A DNA stretch of 64,000 nucleotides, taken from the NCBI RefSeq assembly GCF_030035675.1, contig NC_084481.1, forward strand, positions 45,825,092 through 45,889,091, in the 5' to 3' direction. A program made the translations under genes and the position numbers. This document shows, in pieces, positions 32,600 through 45,400 of this stretch. A model generated the notes under the pieces. That model saw nothing but the letters and a program-made list of their open reading frames with translations. It did no database searches and had not been told where the DNA came from. Source of the DNA: Rhineura floridana (Eukaryota > Chordata > Lepidosauria > Squamata > Rhineuridae). Position 1 is the first letter of the stretch. Every line of letters starts with the position of its first letter.

Positions 32600-32735
32600 C
32601 CATTAATTTACAACACAATCCTAATCATGTCTACTCAAAAGTAAGTCCAATTGAATTCAATGGGGTTTACTCTGGGTACGTGGGATTAGCATTGCAGCTT
32701 TACTCCCAGAAAAGCATGTATAGGATTAAAGCTTC
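32600..32735. mobile_element. Small foldback element, CCTATAC/CAATGGG family
   Basis: Contains CAATCCTAATCATGTCTACT, AGTCCAATTGAATTCAATGG and ending GCATGTATAGGATTAAAGC. The ends are imperfect complements. Confidence 0.65.
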
Positions 32736-34639
32736 ATATTGGGAAGGTTTTCAAAACAGCACCCTCTTCAACAGCCCAGGAAAATTTAAAGCTGTTTGAC
32801 TCTGGCACACAAGAGAGAAAAAGACTTAAAGCTGTGTACTTACTCAGTTTATGAGATTTTCAGATAAAGAGGGAAAAACAAGTTTTCTGGACTTGCAATG
32901 GGGTCTAGCTACTGCCTTGTCAATCACAACCCTGACTTCACTTATTGGCTACAAACCTGAAAGGGTGGGGTTAGAGCAGCCAGCTACTACCTCATTTAAC
33001 AGAAGTTGGGTGGGCTGACATTTTTGTGTATATCTCTTGAACGAGTCCACCTAGAAACTTTATTTGTTTTTTAAACAAAAGCTGAGAGTCTGGGCGAAAA
33101 CCAGACACATTGTAAGCCTAGCCCCTCAATATGAGGCCTTTTCTGGGTTTCTGGACAGAAAAGTCAACCCCGTAACCAATTTAAAAAATCCAATTGCTTT
33201 CCACAATTAGTTTCCAGTTGCCTAGTTCATGCTTCATATAGCTGCCAGTTAAAAAGTTTTCCCTTGATTGTCCAACAAGTAGGAAAATCTAAAGGCCAGG
33301 AACAAGACTTAGAAGGAGGTGCTCTCAAGGAGGAGTTAACAAACACACCCTATAGTTTTTATTTTCTGTCTGCCCTTCCCTAACAAACTGTGGACAAGTT
33401 TGTTTTTCAGTTGGAATCTAAAACTGAGATACCTAATGCAGCATCAAAGGCAAGCTCAGGAGCTCACTAGCAAAGTAGTTCAATTCATAAAGAGTAAGAA
33501 TACAGGAACAGACCACAGGTGAAAGAGGACTGTAGCTATAGGCAAAGTCAATCTTTTGAGTCTGGTATTTCTGGGGCTCTCCCCAAAAAAGTGTGGGACA
33601 ATTCAATATATTAAACTTCATTCAAGTAAGTTAACACACTGGATGGAGGGGGAATGATGAGGAAGTTCACTGCCTTTCCCTTCTCTTAGCCTGGCCACCA
33701 CATCCTCTCCACCAGTGAGAGGGAGGGGATTGGTGCTAACATGTCTCCCCCTGAGAATGCCCCACCTAGAAATGAGGCTGCCCCACCTAACAAGAAAGGC
33801 TAACTACAGGGCTACACAGTGGCTAACCAGGTGCAAGAGCACTCTAACATCCTGCGGTTTCCAGCAACTGGTATCAGAAGCATACCGCCTCCCATTATTG
33901 AGGCAGAGCAAAGCCCTCATCGCTAGTAGCCATTGATAGCCTTATTCTCCATGAATTTGTCTAATCTTTTAAAAGACAACAGTGCTATCTCATAACTCAC
34001 TAATGTAAAATCTGAAACTGATCCTTTGAGTGATTTGATGTGTATTGCTGGAGCATATCCATGGAGGAGAAACAGTGTTATTGTTTGAAGACAAACGGGC
34101 AAGAAAAAGCAGCTGCTGTGGTGGAAGGGAGAAATGGCTATGGGGCTTATGGCTCAAATATATGAAGTCTGTTGTAGTCATGTGCCTTAAGGTGCAGTGC
34201 CTCTATTTAATGCAGAAGGGGTGAAGTACTGAAGATAAGACCTGTGTGCCCCAAGGAATGCAAGACAGAGATGAGGAACCTGCTGGTTTTTATTATTCCC
34301 TAGGTGACGGCAGCCATTTTTTGGTGAAGTCTTCTTGCTCCAAGCACATTCTAATCTAATGAAGGCTCCATAACCACCTTCATTCTATCCCAAGACAACT
34401 ACAATAGACAGCAGACTTGGGCTGTTCATCATGCCAGCAACACTTTTATCTCTCTTCCACCCTGCTTGTTTTTACATAACATTCAACCTGAAGAAGAAAG
34501 TTGTGTTTAAATAGAAAGCTTTTTTAAATTGGTCCCAGCTAGTAGATGCATTATGTTGTAAGACTATCTTCCTCAGTTAGAGCCAGTTGTAGTCTTCTTC
34601 ATGCTATTGGAATGTCAACCTTCTTTGGTAGTTAAATAT

Positions 34640-34760
34640 TATTGTTGTTGTTGTTAAATGTTGTTGTTGTTGTTATTATTATTATTATTATATTTATTAG
34701 TCGCACATCTGGTTGGTTGACCAGCCACTCTGGTAGATAAAATACATTGAACATTAAAAA
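34640..34760 (-). mobile_element. L2 LINE 3'-end fragment
   Basis: A TTG/TTA microsatellite (TAA/CAA on the minus strand) followed by AGTCGCACATCTGG and CCAGCCACTCTGG, matching the 3' UTR of the L2 copies at 4.4 and 24.0 kb. Severely 5'-truncated. Confidence 0.65.
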
Positions 34761-36120
34761 TGTTATGAGTTTGGGGGGTTGGGATGGATGATTCCTGTGA
34801 GTCCCTTTTCCAGCCTCTGATTTGGAATCCTGTGCCTTGGGGCTGGCTCTGCTAGCTAGATGAATTTCTTTTGTTAAACAAGTAAGAGTGGCCAGGTAGT
34901 TAATGGGCCTATTAGGTGCCCAGCAACTGATGAATGAGCCGGGAAGATCCTTTTGTCATTGAAACTCTTCAGGAGAGCCTCCCCCCCCCACCTCCTGGAG
35001 CCTAGGAGAGGTTTGTGTTTTTAGTCTAGAGAAAGGCTGGTGACTGAAGGCAGGCAGAGAGACTGGCTCTCTGCACCATGGCTTTAGGATGCCTCCTGCA
35101 ACCCAGATGGAAAAGCTGGATATTGGACTGCTGATGCATTGAACCCCTCCATCCTTGAGCTCAGGTTGGAATGTGTGTAAACAAACCATATTTCATAATG
35201 ATGCCGCAGCCTCCGCTGACCTTCTTCCAAAAGGAAATCAAACCCTGGAAAAGCACAGGGACACCGGAAATCTCACCACTCGGAGATTGGGGAGGCGCGC
35301 AACAACAACGATGATGATGATGATGGGCTATCCCTGTCAGAATATTAGAAGCAGACACACAGAATAATGTTTCCTTCCCAGTATGAATTTCTCCAGGTCT
35401 GCTGTTGCAGCTATTGTAAAAATAGGAAAGATACAATAGCACAAGCATTTTAGTCTGCCAGGCACTTTGAGTGACACCCCCAGGTTACTTGTCCATTGTA
35501 GAGAGGCAAATTATTCCTCCAAATAGTAGGCATTTATTTCTTGGTGTTCTCCCACATCCCTTTTCAGTGTTGGCAAATGGTTGAAAGCTACAGAACTTCA
35601 GATGGCTACACTTCTTAACAGTCAGCCAAGATCACCCCACATTGTTTCTTAAGGAAACCCAAGCTGATTTTTAGAAGATGGAGATGGCTCCAATAACTCA
35701 GAATGAGTTCTAAAGCAAGTACAGCAATTAATAAATTTGAGTAGCAGTATAGCTGCAAGAATACCAGACAGAAGGCACTTCTTTTTGTGCAGGGAAGGGG
35801 AGTTCCTTGATTTTTAGCAATTACCTTTTCCTGTTGCAGCTCCCTAAGCCATATGCTATTCTGTTCCAGAGGATCCGCCAGTCCTCAGGTAGTGTGGAGG
35901 GTGTGGTGCTGCAGAAGGAAGTGAGAAATGGGAAAATCCTGTGCTGTGATTGGCGGAGAATTATGTTTTATGTGAAAATAGTTCTGAAATATAACAAGCC
36001 AAGGTACTAACTGGGCCACTAAGTGTGTTTTGTGTATGGAGCTGCAGCAAAAACTGCACAGGTAGAAGCCTGAGACAACTCGGGTGAAATCTCCAAGACT
36101 AATGTGTAGTCAAAATTAAT

Positions 36121-36126
36121 TTTATT
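36121..36126 (-). terminator. Candidate KLHL41 polyadenylation signal
   Basis: AATAAA on the minus strand, about 205 bases past the KLHL41 stop codon. The intervening sequence is a plausible short 3' UTR without an obvious repeat. Confidence 0.45.
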
Positions 36127-36330
36127 CAGTGTTACAACAGAATTTACTTCAAACTGTTAGTAAAAACTAGGGAGGGAGGCATTTTACACCTACCGCATTT
36201 AAGACAGATACATAAACGTTTAATGAATAAAGATAGGCTTTGATCTCTCTCTGTACAGGATAAGCTTACACAACAAAACCAGAGGGGCTATTTAAAAAAA
36301 TCCTCATCTTTAGTCAGTCAGCTTTTCACT

Positions 36331-36442
36331 TCACAGCTTTGACAGCTTGAACAGATTCAGGCCAACAGAAAGACAAGAGGCTCCAGAAGCATAGCGAATT
36401 TCTTTTAGCATACCACACCACTCTTTCTTCTCATCATCATAT
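36331..36442 (-). CDS. KLHL41: KLHL41 exon 6 (terminal)
   Basis: Encodes [20 protein letters not shown] then [16 protein letters not shown] and a TGA at 36333-36331. Acceptor GTCCCTGCAG. The LNLFKLSKL end matches the family. Confidence 0.97.
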
Positions 36443-39400
36443 CTGCAGGGACAAAAGTTACTATAAGTAGGCATCTTAGATCTCTGAGCAAGGCAGCCCT
36501 CATTTAGTTTTAGGCCTTTCCTCAACAAAATAACATATTAATGATCTTCACGCTTCAAATGAGAGTTTCTGCTCTAACATAACACAGAGGTAAGTGACAA
36601 GCTAACAATAACCTAAGGATAGAGCTACATGTTACAGGATAAGCATTACTTCAGAATGCAAAGAGGAACGGGGTAACCTCAACACAGGGATGGCACTTTT
36701 GGCAGCAGCCACTGCTATGTCTCTGTCCTACAACATGCAGTGCCATCCTTAGCTATGTGCTTGACGAGATCTTCAAGCCCTTTATGGCTGTCCTTTCTCC
36801 TGTGGCAGGCAGTACAACCGCTTGAAACCCTCAAATACTTGTGTCTGTGGACATTCTCAGTGTGCCTCCTGCTACCCTTCCATCTTCCAAGTCTTCTCCC
36901 AAAATATTTGAACTAGCAGACTGAAGAACAGGACCATTAAAAGAGACTTCCTAGTTAGTCTATATCCATTCTTTTTAAAGCTTTCTGCCTTTAGAGAACC
37001 CTTTACATGTTAATATGTCTGCCACCTAACTCCAGTGTACTATAGAGAATTTGGGGGCATGTTCTGGAGTGCATATGAAATGATGACCAAGCCTAATAGA
37101 CCTCATGAACTGAAAGTGCACTTTAGAACACACCCACCCAACATTCCCTTGCAGCTGTGCAGGCAAACGTTCAGGAAGCTTTTCTTCCACTACTGATCTT
37201 TTCATTGAAGAAATTTACTCAAACACAGTTACTGGACTACAACTACCATTATCGTGACCACTGGCCATGCTGGCAGGCTGATGGCAGTTTTCTCATCCCT
37301 GCTTTAAAATTTCACTATTCTAGAAATCCTGTCATCCATAACAGACATAATCTGAATTAGTTGACATGGGATATTTCTATTTCAAATGTAAAAGGCCCAA
37401 AATCACTATACTGAAATGGGCCAAAAGAAAGTCTAGCATAACCCCGTGGGTAACAGACAGAAAAATCCATCCACCAACCCTTAGCACAGACCCGTGTCTG
37501 CAATCCAGATTACACTGTGTCAGAACAAAAGAAAACAGTACTTGCAGAGCAAACACACAGAGAACTCAAGCAAAAAGTCTGGCCTGCTTGTGAATGAAGA
37601 GGTTATGCCTCACTTAGATCTGGAAATAATATGACAAATTTTAAATTAACCTGATGTTTTTATGACAGAATATTAAGATTATTTTGTAATCTGAAGTGCA
37701 TAATATTTTGTAGCCAAAAGGCCCAAATTAACTGGCTTCTTCTTAGGAGCTGAAATAAGACAAAGATTGTTAATAAAAATTAAACCTATATTAGAACATT
37801 TACAAAAACAGCTGTTCTTCTCTGGGCTCTGCAGATGATCTCACATGGTACTAACATGAAACATTTTCCAGGGCAAGCCTATACATGTCTACTCAGAAGT
37901 AAATCCCATTAAGTCTAATGGGAATTGCTGCCAGATAACCATGTATAGGATTGCAGTGTTAGATAAGCAAAAAGAGTAATATTCAATCATAACTTACTTC
38001 CAGATGTCATTAACCTCATTAGGTGCAAATTCCTTTGTTTCAAGCTGAATCATAGCAAAGCCACCAATCGCATACAAGGAGCCAGACAGTTCAACTAAAC
38101 TGATAGAGCTTCTCTCCTGTGGAAACTCTGGCATAACTTCCCATCTGTAATTTAACAAATATAATGTTCAGTTTTAAAACATGATGTTGGTATAACAGCT
38201 CTGAAGATAAATACATTCATATATTAAAAAATAAAGAGTCGTCACAAAAGGATCCTTTCTGTGATCACAACTCTTTCAATGAACAGAGTGAAAATGTTGG
38301 ATTCAACCCACACTCTGGGATGTGCTGGAAAAATTGTGGTCATGCTACAATATATACATGTCAGGTTGTGTTGCCCTGCCATGAAAAAAAATGAAATATA
38401 GTTCACAGAAAAAATTGTGGAAATAATCATCACTATGTTGTTGAGCTATATTAAGAAGAAAAATTGTGTTTTTTACTAAACATTAACATAAAATATGTTG
38501 TCAGCAACTAGACTGATGATAGTCCAACACTGTAAAGACTACACATCTTTAAGCAGAAGATGGTGCTTGACTTGCTCTTGTTTATGTTCTGTTGTGATTT
38601 TCTGGCTTTTATTCATCTTACTGAGCCCCACCATGGTATCACTTTGCAATAAAGGATGGGTTAAAACATTTTAAATAAATAAATATGAATTTGACATACA
38701 TTAATGATGAATAGACTTCCTCAGCAAATAAGAGTAAAGCATGCCAAAAGAACAGAGTGCTGTTCAAAAGACTATTGGTCATTTATCAGTTCTACAGAAA
38801 ATACAGAATCATATAGCAATCTGTATGATGAATCACATCAAAGCAGCTTAGTATATATTTACTTCTTCATAGTTATACAACTGAATTTGACATTATAGGA
38901 AGGATATTGAATCAAGAAATAAATTAAGAAACATGGAATGAATGGTGCAGGGAACAGGGAAAATAAATTTGTGGACTTCAAAAAATGTTGGTGTATAATA
39001 AAACAAAAGTTAATATAACACAAGTTACTGTAGATCAAATTTGCTATTAAAACTACAAGTATTGGGATTAAAACACCTTCAAGTATTATAAACGTAATCC
39101 TCATAATTAAAAAGTAGTCACATTTTGTTCAGTAAATTGAGAGAGAAGTATATTTTTCCAGTGTTTGCCAAAGTGCTGTACATTTTCTGATTAAACCTGG
39201 CTAAGAAATTAATTTTGTAGACTCATACATTATATTTTATATCAATCAGATTAGGGGTGGAGTAGGCTAACTCCTGTTTTGCAATATCTATTTTTTATTT
39301 TCTTTAACGAGAATTCCCATTTACTTATTTTTTAAAAAGAATGCACGCTCAGGACCTCCTCACCCTTACAGTGATGATATACTTGATCCCAAGTATATGC

Positions 39401-42400
39401 AAATGATTATAAAAAGTGCTTTCCTTGATAAAAGACCCTTCTTTTCAAGCATTCTTCATAAGAATTCTAGCAAGCAGTAAGTTCTATACGGTCCACCAGA
39501 AAGAGGCAACAAGACACACTCAGGATATGTCCTACGGTTCCACTTGGATATCTGTAGTTCCAAGCAGTGAGTGTGAACTCTTGGTTTTCTGTGTTTATCA
39601 TTTGGTTTATAAACTATGGAGACTAAAGTATATAAAGAGAGATCACCTTCAAAGTCACAAGATGGAACCCAGTTGCACTAACAAAAGTGCTTATGATCCA
39701 GTGGATCAGAAGTGGTTCATGAGGGGGCAACGCTGTGCTTGTTAGGACATGACAAGGTGATAGTGGGGTCAGAGTAGCTCTGGGGTCATGGTGGCTTCAC
39801 AGGTGTGTGAACATCTATAGGGCCACTGCTGCTAATGTGGAGCTCCACCAGCCTTGCCATCTCACTCACCACTATAGCACCACCTCTGCTTCCACACACA
39901 TACTTGTGAGTCACTACTGCATCAGATGTTTCTGCTAACGGAAGAGGAAGGGAGGCAATCTAAACACAATCACGCCTATCCAGGAAGGACTACGAAAATC
40001 CAAAAGCAGGTTTCTATACATCAGTGGTGAGGGAACCTCAGGTCTGTGGGCCTAGTTGGGCTCAGCAAATGTCTTAATTTGGCCTGCAAGGCTATTTTTC
40101 CCAAATCATGGCCATCTGCCCCATAGATGACATAAAGCCATTACTGCAAACAAACAATAGGAGCTTAAAGTGCACCTCCAATTATTTCTTGGTAAGCAGG
40201 GCTTGCTGTCAGCACTGATAAGCTGATATTGATGTCAGGTAATTGGCAGGAAGGACAGTTCCGGTTTCCCACCCTGCAGTATATGAATGAATCCCCTGCT
40301 AGACCAGAATAACACAAGTTGTTCCCATGCTGGAGCTTATGCAACCAGTGTTTTGTGTTACATGCACAGTTCCCAACAATACCAACCACCTGTTTGATGA
40401 CAAAGTGAGGGAGATTCATTCCAGATACTTTTTTACTCCTGGCAGATTCATACTCTGTTTCAAACTGGTGGTCCATGGCTGACAGCACTGAACATATGTT
40501 TGGGTTCCTAGGTGTACACATTTCTCTGATCATGGTCATTAAGTTTGAATATGTCCCATTGATTACAATGGAGCTTACTTCTAAGTAGGTCATTTATCAG
40601 TTCATTCTAGGAGAGCAAAACATTTGTTTTGAGTTCAACCATTTAAGAATGAGATGCTGCAAACAATAAAAATTTATGGGCCAATGAACTGCACATCTAG
40701 AAATTCTTCAAGAAGAAACTGAAATCTAGTTAGTGTTAAGGAAGTGATCCAGCCCAAATGTGTTCATCAACACTCATTCTCTGATATTCACTAACAGGCA
40801 AAAAACCTTGCAGTTTAAGAATGTACCTATAGCCAACAGATATTTCTATCAAACTTTAAAAAGCAGGGAAATTGGGCAGCTAGAGTGAATGCACCAGGGG
40901 AGCAGGAGACCTGACCTCCTCTCTGACATATTGGACTGCCCTACAAATTTGTCAAAATGCAAACACAATTTGGGTTGGTCTTTCACAGTCCAATCCACTT
41001 CCTGTGTAGCTTGCAAGAATTTGGTCACATGTGCCTCTGAGCATATGGTGAGTGGTGGCAATACCTGCCATCTCCAAAGATGGAGAATTACATTTTTGTA
41101 TGTTTGTTGGTGTTCTTACTTTGCTTCATTCCTGTGTTACTATTGTTTCTACACACACTGTAGGGGTGAGACTGTGCTGGGACCATCAAGGGGCAAGTTT
41201 TTCCACCTGCCTTGCCCCACCCCTCTGCCTGGGCCATATCAGGAGATGCTGCAGACTGAGAGGTAGTGCTGCTGGGGTAAGACTGTGCTGGGACCATCAA
41301 GGGGCACACTTTTCCACCTGCTTTGCCCCCTCACCCCTGCTCTCAGTGACATTTTTCTGGGGACTGTCCTTTACCAGGAAGATGAATGCTTTTGGATAGC
41401 TGTTGATGCTTTTTAGAAATGCTACAATTTTGTTAGTCTGATTTTTTGTAAATTGTATTGTTTTTATTTGTATTTTGTATTTGTGTTTTTTATTTGTGTG
41501 TAAGCCACCTTGGGGACCATTTTGGCCAAAAGGCGGCCTAGAAATAAAACAACAAAACATACACAGAATCTAATCTGGAAAATTTTATTTCTCCCATTAT
41601 TCATCCTAGAAACCTGTGTCAAATTTATCTTTATTAATTTCAATGCCTTTTTATTAGTCAGTGTCATATGATGGTGAAGACAGCCTTTTGTGTTTCAAAT
41701 TGTAGGTTATGTTCTATTTCTATTTTGGGTGCATTAATAGTTGAATCTGAAACTGCAGTCTGATGTAAAAGCAGACGGATTACAATATGTTGCTACTTCA
41801 GGAATGACTCTAGCTGTTGTAAAAAACAAACTTAGCCTGCCCAAGATGCATGTTTTCAGTCTGCTATGTTTAAATCACTTCATTTAAGGCAAGGTGGACA
41901 CAGTCATTTAAAAACATAGAGGACACCTAGAATTTTGCTAGAATATATTTCACCTCGTATTGTTTTATTTTGTGCAAACTGAGGTACTCCTAATGTCCAC
42001 TGGAGACTATTCTGCAGAATAGTCAGTGCCATTATTCCACAATTATGTTTGGAGTTTTTTTAGTGTAAATTTTGCAAAGTGTTGCTGTACTTCACTTAGT
42101 CACAGACATAGAAGCAAAAGAAAATGATTTCCTATAGGAAACTTAACTGAAATTGCAAAGTAAATCAGACATATTTAAAGTGACTATCTGAACTATGTCA
42201 ACTGTCTTAATAATGCCACTTCTTCCCTGCTAAAACAAGATCAGCACAGCACTGAGAGGAAGGGAGGGTAGGACGAGGGGGATTAGATTGGGTGATTGGC
42301 ACTGGGCACAGGGGAAGCCCCTTTCCTTTCCAAAAGGAAAATATTGTGAACACTATCATTGCTTTTCAGGGTTCCCCCCACCTTTTTATTCTACAGCAGG

Positions 42401-45400
42401 CACTGTAGCCACCCACCCAAATTTAAACCAAAGCTGTCCCAGGCCACAGCCACTCCAGGCCTTTATTTCACTTTAGACAGTCATGGGTTCTATCAAAGAA
42501 TCCTGGGAAGTGTAGTTAGTGAAGGGTGCTGAGAGTTGCTAGGAGATGCCCTGTTCCCCTCACAGAGCTTCAATCAGAGTGGCTGACTGTTAAACCAGTC
42601 TGGCCACTGGAGCTCTCTCAGGGGAATAGGAGTCTGCTCTCAGCACACTTCACAAACTACACTTCCCAGGATTTTCTGAGGGAAGCCATGACTGTCTCAT
42701 GTGAAATCAAAATCTGGTGTGGGTGTGGCCCCGATTAGGCAAGCCAAGCAGCTGTAAGTCTGGCTTTTAGAACATTGACAGTTGGTTCTTACTGAGCATG
42801 CCCGACATTATCATTCAGTTCAATGCAAAATTTATTAAATTAATTAAAAATCAGCCAGGCATTTTTTTAACTTTTAAACTGCAGAAGATGAAGGTCAGAG
42901 TATGGGGCAAGGTCAGTAACAGGATTACGGGTACTCTGTGAACATGGCTGATTTTTAATGAATTTCAACAGATTATGAGAACTGACTCTGGCGTTTTTTC
43001 TCTCTCTTTAGACTTTGAACTCTTAATTCTTTCTGACTGTTTTGTTTATCACCATGAAAATTGACAGGGTTGTTAAGCAAGCGTTTCTGAGTTCAGGAGT
43101 ATAAGTTTTGTAAGGTTTTGTTTTCAAATGATCTTATGGGAAGCATCAGAATGGGAAGGGGGGTATTTTCAATTTAACATTACGGAATATGAAAAATCCA
43201 TGCTGGCTATAGTATACAGCCACTCTCGTGGCTGTATAATCATATAACTTCAAAGTGATTAACAAAAATACTAAGTAACAATAGTCAAAATCAGGCAGGA
43301 CATTATACACTGTGCCATGTTCTTAAAAGAGGATAGATATCTCACTAACTTGTTAGTGGTGAGATCAAATGCTTCAACAGAAGCTGAGAGGCCATCTTCA
43401 GTAACACCCCCTGCAATCATAATTTTGCCTTTATGGATAGCAATACCAAACATAGAACGAGCCACTTTCATAGGGGGAAGATCACGCCAGTCTCCCCTCT
43501 TGGAATTGTATAGAAATACTCTGTTAGTGCATTTTCTGAGGAAAGAAAGAAGCAACATGAATTGTTGTCAGAAATCATATCAGCAATCACAACAAAAAGG
43601 TTTGAACGCCTTGCAAAACATTTCCATTTAGAAGACAATAAGCTTTCAAATTTGGAAAATGTTTCCAACGTAAAATGATCCAATTGCAGCACAATGGAAC
43701 CAAGAATGCACTTCTGAATATACAGACCAAACATCCCATGGCCATAACATCCCATGACCTCAAATGAGAAGATAATACCTTAATTTTTACCTATGCCCTT
43801 AGTTCTTTTTTAAAAAATTTCCTGCATTTTCATTGTAAATGTCATCTTCCTAAGAAATTTCTCTATCCTTTTTTCGAATTGCTGTCTTAGCTTCCATGGT
43901 CTGGTTCAAAATGCAAATGTGTTATGAACAAAGATGGAAATCAAAACTTGTAACTAAATAATTTTAAGCCTCTCTGTATTTTCAGTTGCTTATATGACAT
44001 TAACATATGCATGCTAGGATCCAGAGCCTAGTTGAATGCTACATTATTTAGTGGCTTTTCAGAATTTCTACTTCGTAAGTTATGGTCTGCTCAAAACTGT
44101 AAAAAATCTGAAAAAAATGTGAGAAAAAATTATGTTCAAGGCCCATTGCATTTAATATATAGTGAACTCAACAAAGAGTATGATACAGAGAAAATGCCAT
44201 TCAAACCAGCATTTGGCATATAGTTCAATACAGCAGCCTCCCCAGCTAGAATTCTTGGTATAGTGACAAGGGACACAGGCAATACTCCATGTGAGTCATG
44301 GGATCATGAGCTCCCCTCCTCAGCCCCTTTCCTCTCTTCCATGAATCCCCCTACCCCCAGCTTTCACTTCCATTAAGGATTACACTGGTACCAACCTTAA
44401 CCAAGGTTTATGCTAACAAGGGGCTATTATTAATCAGGTTTCGAAACCAGGGTGGAAGTATCAACATTTTATCACGACTTTTTTTTCTTGGAACCCTCTT
44501 GAAGCTATCTATCAGGTACTCACTTATCATCAGTTTTTCCTCCAAGACAATATATAGCTCCATTGTGTGAAGCGGTAGCATGACCATACACTTTGAGTGG
44601 GAGTTTTTTGACCTCATTCCATTTGAGTGACCTGGAATGGAAGAGGGAACCAGTAAGGCATTTCAGTGTAACAGAAAATTAATTAAAATCTCCAGTAAAT
44701 ATAACAACATTAGGCAACCTACGTGGGATCATAGCATAATACTGAATCCAGAGACTCTTCGGTTTGAAGGTCCTTGCCTGCAATTACATAGATTTTGTTG
44801 TCTGCTTCACCCAGTCCAAACAGGCATCTGGCTGATGGCAATGGAGGAAGACCAATCCATTCAGAAGAGACGGCATCCAGCTTTTCTCAAAATTCAGAAT
44901 AAGAAGCATTAACAAAGACATTAACAAAGGCGATTAACATTGCTGCCCTGGGCTCCTGCTGGGAGGAAGAGCGGGATATAAATAAAATGATAAATAAATA
45001 AATAAATGATAAATAAAGAGATACAGTGGAAAAGGGTACATAGGCTAGAGGGACAGTAGAAGAGAACACACAGAGGTGCTAGTGAACCGAGTAAAATAAA
45101 CTAACGGAGACAAACTGGAAAATGGTGGGAAAACTGTAAAATAAAAGATAGAATAAGCAGGTGAATGTACAGAATCGCCACCACCACCACCATCACCACC
45201 ACTCTAGCCACATGCAGTGAAAATCCTGAAGGTGCTGCCATTGTGGAGGTTGCCATTCTGGAGGTTGAGAGTTAGAAGGTGGGAGCCACACCTGAGTGTG
45301 TGCACCTAAAACCTCTAGCACAGAACTCACATATAGGATTGTAGAGACAACGAAGATCTGCTCCATGGCAACCGTTTATTTATTATTATTTATTATTTGA

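Larger units (their letters stand above)
30545..36120. other. Intergenic, convergent FASTKD1/KLHL41
   Basis: No host gene seen. Holds copy A of a ~1-kb unnamed repeat, two small foldbacks, an L2 3' fragment at about 34640-34760 and a short ATG-type run at about 35310-35325. The remaining frames are short and without resemblance to known families. Confidence 0.65.
38145..43349 (-). other. KLHL41 intron 4
   Basis: The longest KLHL41 intron. Holds a hAT-like half-copy (about 40021-40160), copy B of the ~1-kb unnamed repeat with a LINE-like insert, and a palindromic MITE (42477-42693). No host exon was seen in the unoccupied stretches 38150-40020 and 42700-43349. Confidence 0.65.

Noticed and set aside
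45176-45205. CAC/CAT-rich run as a CRISPR-like or structured repeat
   Set aside because: It is a simple trinucleotide-type repeat in vertebrate intron sequence; no spacer structure.
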